Source: Lachnospiraceae bacterium (GTDB lineage Bacteria; Bacillota; Clostridia; Lachnospirales; Lachnospiraceae). From it: a stretch of DNA of 64,000 nucleotides. Positions 54,441-63,024 of the stretch are shown piece by piece. Below the pieces are notes generated by a model. That model was not told where the DNA came from. It made no database searches and was given only the letters and a program-made list of their open reading frames with translations. The DNA is taken from the NCBI GenBank assembly GCA_902362715.1, contig CABIXN010000006.1, positions 55,858 to 119,857 of the forward strand, in the 5' to 3' direction. Made by a program: the position numbers and the translations under genes. Position 1 is the first letter of the stretch; each line of letters begins with the position of its first letter.

Positions 54441-55661
54441 CTACTTTTCCTCACATACCTGGAAAATATAAAATTTCAGGTAATAAGACTCATCTGCACA
54501 CCAGAGAATCGGATGGTCCGGCGCCTGGGTTTTAAATTCCACCTGCCGCAGTCTTTTATGTACATTCCGGGCCGCCTGATGAATGGTTTTTGTAAATAAC
54601 TCATAGGACATAAAGTGTGAACAGGAACAAGTGGCCAGATAACCGCCGTCTTTTACCAGTTTCATTCCACGCAGATTGATTTCCCGGTAGCCTTTTACCG
54701 CATTTTTAACAGACTTTCTTGACTTTGTAAATGCCGGAGGATCCAAAATTACCACATCAAACTTCTCACCTGCCGCTTCCAGCTTGGGAAGAAGTTCAAA
54801 CACATCCGCACACTGAAACTTTACCCGCTCTTCCAGTCCGTTTAAAGCTGCATTTTCCCGGGCCTGTGCACATCCAAGCTCCGATGCATCCACGCCAAGT
54901 ACCTCTTTTGCACCGGCGATTCCAGCGTTTAAAGCAAACGATCCTGTATGCGTAAAGCAGTCCAGTACTTTTGCACCTTTGCACAGTCTTTGAATTGCCA
55001 GCCGGTTATATTTCTGATCCAGAAAAAAGCCCGTTTTCTGACCGTCTTTAACATCCACCAGATACTTCACGCCATTTTCCGTAATTTCTACTTTCGTATC
55101 AAAGGATTCTCCTATAAATCCTTTCAAACGCTCCATGCCTTCCTGTTCCCGGACTTTTGCATCGCTTCGTTCATAGACGCCGCGGATTTTTATTCCGTCC
55201 CCAAGAAGTATTTCTTTTAATAATTCAATTAGTACAGGCTTTAACCGGTCAATGCCCAGAGCCAGAGATTCCACAACCAGCACATCCGAAAATTTATCAA
55301 TAACTATGCCTGGAAGAAAATCCGCTTCTCCGAACACAATCCGGCAGCTGGAGATATCCACGGTTTTTTTCCGATATTCCCAGGCGTCCCGCAGACGCAT
55401 AGTTAAAAACTCCCGGTCAATTACCTGATCTTTGTTCCGGGTCATCATTCGAATACGGATTTTAGAATTTTCATTAATAAATCCTTTCCCCATAGGATAA
55501 CCGTCAAAATCATGTACAATAACAATGTCGCCATTTTCAAAGGAACCGGCAACAGAAGCAATCTCATTATCAAACACCCACATACCGCCGGCCTTTATCG
55601 TCCTTCCCTCTCCTTTTTTCAACGTTACCACTGCCAGATTTTTATGTTCAAACTGTTCCAC
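54441..55661 (-). CDS. class I SAM-dependent rRNA methyltransferase, RlmI-like
   Basis: 406 residues. An N-terminal PUA domain ('GGMWVFDNEIASVAGSFENG') is followed by a Rossmann domain with 'VLDCFTHTGSFALNAGIAGA' and 'VVILDPPAFTKSRKSVKNAV'. These enzymes methylate cytosine C5 in 23S rRNA. It is 72 bp upstream of the RumA-like gene in the same direction. Length is normal. Confidence 0.88.
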   Translation of the reverse strand: MEQFEHKNLAVVTLKKGEGRTIKAGGMWVFDNEIASVAGSFENGDIVIVHDFDGYPMGKGFINENSKIRIRMMTRNKDQVIDREFLTMRLRDAWEYRKKTVDISSCRIVFGEADFLPGIVIDKFSDVLVVESLALGIDRLKPVLIELLKEILLGDGIKIRGVYERSDAKVREQEGMERLKGFIGESFDTKVEITENGVKYLVDVKDGQKTGFFLDQKYNRLAIQRLCKGAKVLDCFTHTGSFALNAGIAGAKEVLGVDASELGCAQARENAALNGLEERVKFQCADVFELLPKLEAAGEKFDVVILDPPAFTKSRKSVKNAVKGYREINLRGMKLVKDGGYLATCSCSHFMSYELFTKTIHQAARNVHKRLRQVEFKTQAPDHPILWCADESYYLKFYIFQVCEEK

Positions 55662-55745
55662 ACACTTGTCCTCTTATTTTTATTTTAACTATCTTTATAC
55701 TATTTGTTACTTTATTTTTCTTGTTGTATCTTTTATAATTCACTG

Positions 55746-56570
55746 TCATATCCGGCCTTCTGAAAACCGACAGAGCATTTCATTGGTCAGGGTAAAATCA
55801 TCACAAACCATAGAAAGTTCTTCTCTGGAAACCCATTTCGCCATTGAAAGCTCATCCTCCTGGATGGTGATCTTATCACTGCCGTCAAGTTCACAAAAAA
55901 AGCCAAACAGGAGGCTTTCGGAAAAAGGCCATGGCTGGCATTTATAATATCTCAGATTTTTTACTTTGACGCCGGTTTCTTCAAAAACTTCCCGGTGAAC
56001 GGTTTCCTCAATGGTTTCTCCGATTTCTGTGAAACCGGCCACCAGAGCATACCGTCCCCGGTCCGGCCCCTTATATTTTGTTACAAGAATTTTATCTTCA
56101 TGAATAACCGCAGCAATTACACAGGGGCTGATTTTAGGATATTCCATATTGTTACAGTCCGGACAGCGCATCATCCGTTCCTTTTCATCCGGCACCAGTT
56201 CCCGGCCACAGCGGCCGCAGTATTTGTGGCTGTCATACCAGCCTGCCAGCTGCATAGCAACCAGCCCCGCAAAGGCCAGATGCTTTGGAGCGGCAGGTCT
56301 GAGAAAATGAATTTTTCGCAGCTCATATCCATCCAGGAAAAGATTGCGGCACAGAAAGAACCTGGTATCATTGATGGCAAACAAATATGTAAACATTCCC
56401 ATTTTTCTGATATTCTCAGGAAGTTCATTATAAACAGGATAGCTGATTGTCCCATCCTGCTCCTTTAACAGGATTTTTCCATCTGTAATTCCAATAACAA
56501 AATCCTCTCCTGCAGGACTCATATTCTGATATTCATTATGATAAATAAACGGTTCTATTTCCTGAAACAT
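55746..56570 (-). CDS. nudC: NAD(+) diphosphatase / RNA decapping hydrolase NudC
   Basis: 274 residues. A zinc ribbon 'YCGRCGRELVPDEKERMMRC' with a second CxxC is followed by the Nudix box 'GFTEIGETIEETVHREVFEE' (ending TGV). The NudC-type SQPWPFPxS motif appears as 'CQPWPFSESLL'. It cleaves NADH and can remove NAD caps from RNA. It lies 67 bp after the cobA-hemD gene. Confidence 0.92.
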   Translation of the reverse strand: MFQEIEPFIYHNEYQNMSPAGEDFVIGITDGKILLKEQDGTISYPVYNELPENIRKMGMFTYLFAINDTRFFLCRNLFLDGYELRKIHFLRPAAPKHLAFAGLVAMQLAGWYDSHKYCGRCGRELVPDEKERMMRCPDCNNMEYPKISPCVIAAVIHEDKILVTKYKGPDRGRYALVAGFTEIGETIEETVHREVFEETGVKVKNLRYYKCQPWPFSESLLFGFFCELDGSDKITIQEDELSMAKWVSREELSMVCDDFTLTNEMLCRFSEGRI

Positions 56571-56637
56571 TCTGCCTCATTCTCTTTCCTTTGTATTCTG
56601 TATTTTTTATATCTCCAGGACTTTACTCCCCGGACTT

Positions 56638-58152
56638 TTACCCCAGATGGTGTTTTAACTTTATTACCAGATCTGTCAGTGAATCTATCGTTGCCTGTTC
56701 TGCCATATAAGTTTTCATGCCAAACTCATCCGCCGCAGCTTTCGTCTGTTTTCCGATGCAGGCAGCTGTCACCTTTGTATAATCCAGCCCCGGCACTGCA
56801 TTGACAAACCCTCTGACAGTAGATGCGCTGGTGAATACCGCACAGTGCAGTCCCGTCTGTTCAAAAAATTTTACCTCATCCACCAGTTCTGACTGTTCAT
56901 AAACAGTATCATAAATAGGCAGGTCTGTAACCGCCAGATCATCTCTGACCTGCAGCGCTTCCAGAAGTTCCTTTGTTCCAATAGCTGCTCTCGGAATCAA
57001 AATGCGGGCTCCGGGCTCACATTTAGCCGCCAGTTCTTCTCCCAGCGCCTTTCCGTCAAACACCTTTGGCATCAGATCCGGAAAAATTCCCCGCTCTTCC
57101 AATGCTCTGCCCGTCCCGGTTCCCAGAGCGGCAATTTTCAGATTCCCCAAACGCCGGATATCCATACGAAGCTCCCTCATATACTCATCAAAGAAAATCC
57201 TCACACCGCTTGGACTGGTAAAGGCCATCCACTGATAACTGTCAATACATTCCAGTTCTTTCTTTATTTCAGTCCGGTCCTTTACCGCAGATACAGCAAT
57301 GGCCGGAAGCTCTAACACTTCAGCTCCCTGCATTCTCAGCTTTTCTGCCATAACAGAAGTCAGTTCTTTAGGTCTGGTAACCAGTACCTTACACCCAAAC
57401 AGCGGGAGATACTCATACCAGGAAAACTTATCCGCATTTTCACAGACGCCGCCTACCACAATAATAGCCGGTGTTTTTATTCCCTGCCGCTCCACCTGAG
57501 CCTTTAACTGAGACACCGTCGATACTATTTTTTTCTGTCCTGCGGTTGTTCCCTGCTGAAGAACCGCCGCCGGAGTGTCGGGAGCCATACCGGCTCTGAT
57601 CAGATTCGTGCAGATATCTTCAAGGGCTGTTACCCCCATTAAAAATACAAGGGTTCCTTTTGTATCCACCAGCGCTTTAAAGTTAATATCATATTCCTGG
57701 CCGGCCTTTTTATGACCGGTGATAATATGAACCGATGAACAGTAATCCCGGTGGGTTACTGGAATACCGTTATAGGCGGGCACTGCAATGGAGGAAGTCA
57801 CACCGGGAACTACTTCAAAGGGAATCTGATGCTCCTTTAAAAGCTCCAGCTCTTCACCGCCTCTTCCAAATAAAAACGGGTCTCCTCCTTTTAAACGCAC
57901 TACCCGATATCCTTTTTGGGCCTCTTTCAGTAAAATCCGGTTAATCTGATCCTGGGGAACCAGATGATGTCCGGCCCGCTTTCCAACGTTAATGGTTTTC
58001 ACGCCCTTTGGCACCATGGCCAGCACGCCGTCTCCCACCAGGCTGTCATAAACTACCACTTCCGCCTGCTCCAGTATTTTTTTCCCTTTTAATGTAAATA
58101 ATCCAATATCTCCGGGGCCTGCACCTACAAGCCATACTTTCCCACTTTTCAT
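56638..58152 (-). CDS. uroporphyrinogen-III C-methyltransferase / uroporphyrinogen-III synthase fusion (CobA-HemD)
   Basis: 504 residues. Residues 1-240 are a SUMT methylase: 'VWLVGAGPGDIGLFTLKGKK', 'RLKGGDPFLFGRGGEE', 'VPGVTSSIAVPAYNGIPVTH'. Residues ~260-504 are HemD: 'VLVTRPKELTSVMAEKL', 'FTSPSGVRIFF', 'AVFTSASTVRGFV'. It closes the tetrapyrrole ring and then methylates it to precorrin-2. The fusion is common in Clostridia that make cobalamin or sirohaem. It overlaps hemC by 4 bp. Confidence 0.95.
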   Translation of the reverse strand: MKSGKVWLVGAGPGDIGLFTLKGKKILEQAEVVVYDSLVGDGVLAMVPKGVKTINVGKRAGHHLVPQDQINRILLKEAQKGYRVVRLKGGDPFLFGRGGEELELLKEHQIPFEVVPGVTSSIAVPAYNGIPVTHRDYCSSVHIITGHKKAGQEYDINFKALVDTKGTLVFLMGVTALEDICTNLIRAGMAPDTPAAVLQQGTTAGQKKIVSTVSQLKAQVERQGIKTPAIIVVGGVCENADKFSWYEYLPLFGCKVLVTRPKELTSVMAEKLRMQGAEVLELPAIAVSAVKDRTEIKKELECIDSYQWMAFTSPSGVRIFFDEYMRELRMDIRRLGNLKIAALGTGTGRALEERGIFPDLMPKVFDGKALGEELAAKCEPGARILIPRAAIGTKELLEALQVRDDLAVTDLPIYDTVYEQSELVDEVKFFEQTGLHCAVFTSASTVRGFVNAVPGLDYTKVTAACIGKQTKAAADEFGMKTYMAEQATIDSLTDLVIKLKHHLG

Positions 58153-59033
58153 CCGTCTACTTCCTTCTTTAATTCTGCCGCCAGCATCCGTCCCAGGTCT
58201 TCGGCATTAGCCCGCTTCCCTTCTGCTGATTTTTTTCTGTAAATCTGTTTCTCTTCACTATAATAAAGTCCCGTCAGATGCACACTCTCACCTTCTGCCC
58301 TTGCAAAAGCCGCCACCGGGGAAGAACATCCGCCGTTCAGATAGGCAACAAAGGCCCGCTCAGCCAAAGCCTCCACCGCAGCATCTGCATCCTGGTAGTC
58401 TTTCAGATAAGAATAGTCTTCTCCGCATCTGCCCTGAACCGCAAGGATTCCCTGACCGGCCGCAGGCAGTATTTCCTCCGGTGAAAAGTATCTTGAAATA
58501 CGTGATTCTAATCCCAGTCGTTTTAATCCCGCAGCCGCCAGAATTGTTGCGCCATATAACCCGTCATCCAGCTTTTTTAAACGCGTCTGCACATTTCCCC
58601 TGATACTCTCAAAAGATGCCTTTGGATAAAGTTCTTTTAGCTGAAGAATTCTTCTGAAACTGGAACATCCAATAGGTTTGGAAAAATCAATTTCGGTTTT
58701 TCCCGCTGGCAGTATCAGCGCATCCCTGGGATCTTCCCGTTTTGAGAAGGCTATTATAGGAAGCTCCTCTGAAATCTCCATGGGCATATCTTTCAGAGAA
58801 TGCACCGACAAATCACTTCTTCTCTCCATCAGTGCCCTATCTAGTTCTTTTACAAACAGTCCCTTTCCTCCCACTTTATCAAGTGTCCGGTCCAGAATCA
58901 TATCCCCGGTTGTCTTCATTGTCAGCAGTGAGATTTCCGTTTCCGGAAGATTTTTTTTAAGATATGACCGCACCATTTCACTTTGAATCACTGCCAGTCT
59001 GCTCTCCCGGCTTCCGATAACAATTTTTTTCAT
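58149..59033 (-). CDS. hemC: hydroxymethylbilane synthase HemC
   Basis: 294 residues: 'IGSRESRLAVIQSEMV', 'HSLKDMPMEI' with the catalytic Asp, 'GCSSFRRILQLKELYP' (the usual TSSLRR has become CSSFRR), and the dipyrromethane Cys236 in 'YLNGGCSSPVAAF'. It polymerises porphobilinogen. It overlaps its neighbours on both sides by 4 bp. Confidence 0.95.
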   Translation of the reverse strand: MKKIVIGSRESRLAVIQSEMVRSYLKKNLPETEISLLTMKTTGDMILDRTLDKVGGKGLFVKELDRALMERRSDLSVHSLKDMPMEISEELPIIAFSKREDPRDALILPAGKTEIDFSKPIGCSSFRRILQLKELYPKASFESIRGNVQTRLKKLDDGLYGATILAAAGLKRLGLESRISRYFSPEEILPAAGQGILAVQGRCGEDYSYLKDYQDADAAVEALAERAFVAYLNGGCSSPVAAFARAEGESVHLTGLYYSEEKQIYRKKSAEGKRANAEDLGRMLAAELKKEVDG

Positions 59034-59497
59034 AACTTTTCTATCCTTTCCCGCAGCTGCCGGGCCCGGCCATGGCTGCTTCCCCCGGCATTCACACCTA
59101 TTACGTCAGCTCCCCGTTTCACGATTCCCGGGAAATAAAAATCACACTGAATTTTATCTGATGCATTATTAACAATAGCTCCCTCATCGTGTCCGTCCTG
59201 ACAGATCTTTGCATTCAATTCCCGATTATCTGTAGCGGCCAGCACCATATACATCCCTTTACAGCAGTCCGGCTCATAGGGTTTACATAATATATTTATT
59301 TGTGACCTGCCAGAAAGCTCCCGGACAGTTTCTGAAATCTCCGGCGCCACCACTGTTATATCCGCCCCAAACTGAGCCAGCACAGCAATTCTCCGGGCGG
59401 CTATGTTTCCGGCCCCTGCCACCAGTATTTTTTTCTTCCACAAATCTATAAATAACGGAAAATAGCCGGTTTCCTCCGGTCTTTCATTACTCGTCAT
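59030..59497 (-). CDS. precorrin-2 dehydrogenase-like protein (SirC/Met8 N-terminal type)
   Basis: 155 residues with a Rossmann site 'ILVAGAGNIAARRIAVLAQF', 'VLAATDNRELNAKIC' and 'CDFYFPGIVKRGADVIGVNA', typical of the NAD-dependent dehydrogenase part of CysG/Met8/SirC. It converts precorrin-2 to sirohydrochlorin. The dimerisation and chelatase part is short or absent, fitting a separate CbiK chelatase (see the gene at 63025). It overlaps hemA by 11 bp. Confidence 0.9.
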   Translation of the reverse strand: MTSNERPEETGYFPLFIDLWKKKILVAGAGNIAARRIAVLAQFGADITVVAPEISETVRELSGRSQINILCKPYEPDCCKGMYMVLAATDNRELNAKICQDGHDEGAIVNNASDKIQCDFYFPGIVKRGADVIGVNAGGSSHGRARQLRERIEKL

Positions 59498-60725
59498 ATA
59501 CTTCTTCCAGTCCTTCCAGACAGTCCAGAAACTCTTCCTTATCCAGCGAATCCCTGAGACCGAAAATCAACTTCATAATCACCTTGCCAGCCGCTGTATC
59601 AATGCTGTTCTTCAGCGCTTTTTTTTGTTCCTCTTCCAGCGGAAGCCTCCCCAGAACTTTGTGAATCCGAAGATACAAATCTTCCACGGCGCTGGCTTTC
59701 ACCTCCTGAATCCTTGGAATCATATCTCTTCCCTGAAGCCAGGAGTAAAACTCTTCCATTTCTTTATCCAGAATCCTTCGGGCCTCATTTACAGACTGCC
59801 GGACTTTATCACTCATATCGTTAAGCTTAAAATCATCAATATCATACAGCCGTACCCACTCTAGTCCCCCAGCTTTCGGATCAATATCCCGGGGCACCGC
59901 CAGATCAATAAGAATCAGCTTTTTTCCTTTGGGCCTTATCTCCACCTGCTCTAACAATTCTCTGGTAAGCGTAAAATTTGGACTGGCTGTGGCACTGACC
60001 ACCAGATCACATTCCGGCAGAAACTCCATCCGTTCTCCGTAATTAATTCTAGAACACCCCAGAGGAATATTCACCATTCCGCTGCGGTACTGTCTTACAG
60101 TTACCGTTACGTCTGCTCCGGTCTGCTGCAAAGACTGGGCTGCCAGCTTTCCCATTTCGCCATTTCCAATCACCATACAGGTGGAACGGTCAAAGAGAAA
60201 TCCCCGCTTTTTCAGCATCAAAATCGCCTGGTCCATAGCAGTCTCATTGGCTCTGGAAAAAACTACTTTGGTTTTCACTTCCTTGGCCGCCGTGACAGCC
60301 TTCCGAAATAATACTTCCAGTACTCCATCTGTTGTAAAATTCTCTCTGGCCCAGGACAGAGCGTCCTTCACCTGAGAAATAATCTGATCTTCCGCCAGAA
60401 TCTGGGATTTCAGCCCGCAGGTCAGCCAGAACAAATGCTCGGCAGCTTCGTGTCCCTGCCGGTATATAAATGCAGATTCATACGCTTCTTTCTCAACCTG
60501 TTTCTGCCGGCAGAGCAGCTCCAGCAGATCTTCGTCAAAGGTCTCCTCTGTGCTGAGCCACAGTTCCATCCGGTTGCAGGTGGATATAATAATACAGCCC
60601 ATAATCCCCGGCTGTTCCTTTAAATTCAGCATCATTTCTGCACTGCTTTTCTTCGTAAATGAGAACAATGCTCTGGTATCAACATCCGCCGTTGTATGGT
60701 CAATACCAATCATCTGAATACCCAT
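59487..60725 (-). CDS. hemA: glutamyl-tRNA reductase HemA
   Basis: 412 residues. 'IGIDHTTADVDTRALFSF', the catalytic Cys50 in 'IIISTCNRMELWLS', 'EDQIISQVKDALSWA' and the NADPH site 'VIGNGEMGKLAAQSL'. It makes glutamate semialdehyde from charged tRNA-Glu, the first step of tetrapyrrole synthesis. It leads a minus-strand operon hemA-sirC-hemC-cobA/hemD. GGAGGAG lies before the start. hemB and hemL are not in the window. Confidence 0.95.
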   Translation of the reverse strand: MGIQMIGIDHTTADVDTRALFSFTKKSSAEMMLNLKEQPGIMGCIIISTCNRMELWLSTEETFDEDLLELLCRQKQVEKEAYESAFIYRQGHEAAEHLFWLTCGLKSQILAEDQIISQVKDALSWARENFTTDGVLEVLFRKAVTAAKEVKTKVVFSRANETAMDQAILMLKKRGFLFDRSTCMVIGNGEMGKLAAQSLQQTGADVTVTVRQYRSGMVNIPLGCSRINYGERMEFLPECDLVVSATASPNFTLTRELLEQVEIRPKGKKLILIDLAVPRDIDPKAGGLEWVRLYDIDDFKLNDMSDKVRQSVNEARRILDKEMEEFYSWLQGRDMIPRIQEVKASAVEDLYLRIHKVLGRLPLEEEQKKALKNSIDTAAGKVIMKLIFGLRDSLDKEEFLDCLEGLEEVYDE

Positions 60726-60763
60726 TTTTTCTCCTCCGTTATTTCCGTTTCTCGCTAAGGAAT

Positions 60764-60792
60764 ATCATACCGGAGTTTCTTTATTTGTACAA
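60764..60792 (-). promoter_or_regulatory. sigma-A promoter of the hemA operon
   Basis: On the minus strand TTGTAC (60792-60787) and TATGAT (60769-60764) are separated by exactly 17 bp, about 40 bp before the hemA start. Confidence 0.75.
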
Positions 60793-60915
60793 CCTATTTC
60801 CTTTGGCTGTTCTTTTAGGAAAACACCTCCAAAGCTCTTGAAAATAAGAGAATTTTTCTCAATTGTGATTTTTTTTATCTTTTTGGCGAATTTTATAGAA
60901 TTTGCGGGAAAAAAA

Positions 60916-60944
60916 TTGACGCTTCAAAACTCTGCCGTTAGAAT
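60916..60944 (+). promoter_or_regulatory. sigma-A promoter of the cbiMNQO operon
   Basis: TTGACG (60916-60921) and TAGAAT (60939-60944) are separated by 17 bp. The leader to the cbiM start at 61005 is only about 54 nt, too short for a cobalamin riboswitch. Confidence 0.7.
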
Positions 60945-61004
60945 GTATATCATTGAATGAATACGATTCCTGCGTTTTTTTTACCCCAGGAGAAAGGAAA
61001 AATT

Positions 61005-61754
61005 ATGACACTCAGACAAAAAAGAATCGTTATGACTGCCACAGCCCTGGCCTTTATTTTTGGAATTGCGCCGGCAGCCAGCGCTATGCACATTATGGAA
61101 GGATATCTTCCTGCTAAATTCTGCATTTTATGGGGAATTATCTGTATCCCATTTCTAATTGCCGGCTTTTTTTCTATAAGAAAAACGCTGACCGAGAACC
61201 GCAGGACGCTGACCCTGCTTGCAATGGCCGGAGCTTTCGTATTTGTAATTTCATCCCTTAAGATTCCGTCGGTGACGGGAAGCTGTTCTCACATGACCGG
61301 AACCGGACTTGGAGCAATTTTATTCGGCCCTTCTGCAGTCAGCATTCTTGGCATTATCGTACTGCTCTTCCAGGCAATTCTGCTGGCACACGGCGGACTT
61401 ACTACACTGGGAGCAAATACATTTTCCATGGCAATTGCAGGCCCCTTCCTTTCTTACGGAATTTTTATCCTCTGTCAGAAATGTAAAGTAAACCGCAGAC
61501 TGTCCGTTTTTTTGGCGGCCTGTCTTGGTGATTTATTTACATACTGCATTACCGCCTTCCAGCTGGCAGCGGCATATCCGTCAGAAAGCGGCGGCATAGG
61601 CGCATCTGCGGTGAAATTTCTGGGGGTTTTCGCCCCTACCCAGATTCCCCTGGCAATTATTGAAGGACTGATTACACTGCTGATTATCATGGCCCTTGAA
61701 AACTATGCAAAGCCTGAACTAAAAGCTCTCGGTTATTTAAAGGAGGCGAAATAA
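61005..61754 (+). CDS. cbiM: cobalt ECF transporter S component CbiM
   Basis: About 249 residues. A signal-like helix (4-28) ends at 'SAMHIMEGYLPAKFC'. Removal would expose the Met-His N-terminus that binds Co2+ or Ni2+ in CbiM/NikM. Other landmarks are 'SVTGSCSHMTGTGLGAILFG' and 'LLAHGGLTTLGANTFSMAIA'. The ATG at 61005 follows AGGAG/AAAGG; the earlier ATG at 60957 has no site. It is first of cbiMNQO. Confidence 0.95.
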   Translation: MTLRQKRIVMTATALAFIFGIAPAASAMHIMEGYLPAKFCILWGIICIPFLIAGFFSIRKTLTENRRTLTLLAMAGAFVFVISSLKIPSVTGSCSHMTGTGLGAILFGPSAVSILGIIVLLFQAILLAHGGLTTLGANTFSMAIAGPFLSYGIFILCQKCKVNRRLSVFLAACLGDLFTYCITAFQLAAAYPSESGGIGASAVKFLGVFAPTQIPLAIIEGLITLLIIMALENYAKPELKALGYLKEAK

Positions 61755-62134
61755 TGAATAAATCCAAGCACAATAAAACACTTGCTATTGTCCTTATTAT
61801 TGCAATTATTCTCATCGCCCTGATTCCTCTTTTCGCATTAAAAGGAGCTGAATTTGGCGGTTCTGATGACGCCGGCAGCCAGATGGTAAACGAAATCACC
61901 GGCGAGGAATATGAACCCTGGTTTACCCCGGTGCTGGAACAGGCCTTAAACGGAGAGCTTCCAGGAGAGGTGGAAAGTCTCTTTTTCTGCGTACAAACCG
62001 GCATCGGCGTTGGCATTGCCGCCTTTGTTATGGGACGCCTGGTAGAGCGCAAAAAATGGATGAAAGAAGACCAGGAAGAAAAAGCTGACTCTGATCCTAA
62101 GTCAAAGCAGCTTCCGCCTGCAAAACAACCGTAA
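61754..62134 (+). CDS. cbiN: cobalt transporter accessory protein CbiN
   Basis: 126 residues with two helices (10-30 and ~85-105) around an extracellular loop: 'LKGAEFGGSDDAGSQMVNEI' and 'EPWFTPVLE' are characteristic CbiN segments. It assists metal loading of CbiM. Its ATG overlaps the cbiM stop region. The C-terminal tail is longer and more charged than usual. Confidence 0.92.
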   Translation: MNKSKHNKTLAIVLIIAIILIALIPLFALKGAEFGGSDDAGSQMVNEITGEEYEPWFTPVLEQALNGELPGEVESLFFCVQTGIGVGIAAFVMGRLVERKKWMKEDQEEKADSDPKSKQLPPAKQP

Positions 62135-62199
62135 ATATATCATGGGGGACGGGCTTATAATGTCCGCCCCCCCGTAAATGTAAATAAGGAGAAGTCATT

Positions 62200-62982
62200 T
62201 TGCTTCTGATTGATAAATTATGTTACTATTCCAAACTCAGATATATCAACGCCGGTGAAAAGTTTCTTTATTCCATCATTACCATCGCCGCCTGTATCAT
62301 CAGCCGTTCTCTGATTATCGCACTGCTGGTATTTACCGTAAATACAGTTTTAACAGTGGCCATTGCCGGTATTTCAAAAAAACGGTACCGAAATCTGATG
62401 CTGATTCCGGTTGCTTTTCTCATCTTAAGTACACTGGCAGTTATTGTAAACCTTTCCCGTACACCAATGGATGCCTTTGCCATCCCTGTGGGAAATTTTT
62501 ATATTACAGGAAGCTTCTCTTCTGTTTTCTTCGGCATACAGCTGATGGCAACTGCCCTGGCCGCAGTATCCAGTCTCTACTTTTTATCACTGAATACTCC
62601 CATGCCGGATATCCTGATGGTGCTTTCAAAGCTTCACTGTCCGGCTATGATCAGTGAACTGATGCTTCTGATCTACCGTTTTATTTTTGTATTGCTAGAA
62701 GCCGCGGTAAGCATTATGATATCCCAGAAATCCAGGCTGGGATACAAAGACTATAAAACCTCGCTGAAATCTTTTGGCTCCATGATCTCTGTTCTTTTTA
62801 TCAGAGCCATGAAAAGATCCAACGCTTTGTATGACGCCATGGAATCCCGCTGCTACGACGGCGCCATCCATGTCCTGAATGAAACTTCTAAACCAAATAA
62901 GAAAGAAATCACAGCAATTGTTTTCTTCACTGCAGTTCTTGCTGTGCTCACCATATTAAAAAAATCGGAACTGATCTGGTAG
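62200..62982 (+). CDS. cbiQ: cobalt ECF transporter T component CbiQ
   Basis: 260 residues, five to six membrane helices. The coupling-helix motif appears as 'AMKRSNALYDAMESRCYDG' (A-rich SxR of EcfT/CbiQ). It connects CbiM with the ATPase. The start is a TTG at 62200, 8 bp after AAGGAG; no ATG is available. Confidence 0.9.
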   Translation: MLLIDKLCYYSKLRYINAGEKFLYSIITIAACIISRSLIIALLVFTVNTVLTVAIAGISKKRYRNLMLIPVAFLILSTLAVIVNLSRTPMDAFAIPVGNFYITGSFSSVFFGIQLMATALAAVSSLYFLSLNTPMPDILMVLSKLHCPAMISELMLLIYRFIFVLLEAAVSIMISQKSRLGYKDYKTSLKSFGSMISVLFIRAMKRSNALYDAMESRCYDGAIHVLNETSKPNKKEITAIVFFTAVLAVLTILKKSELIW

Positions 62983-63024
62983 CTTTTCAGACTTTCAAAT
63001 CAGTCTCCCTAAGAAAGGTTATAT

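Noticed and set aside
60726..61004. Cobalamin riboswitch before cbiM
   Set aside because: The promoter at 60916-60944 leaves a leader of about 54 nt, and no B12-box was recognised.
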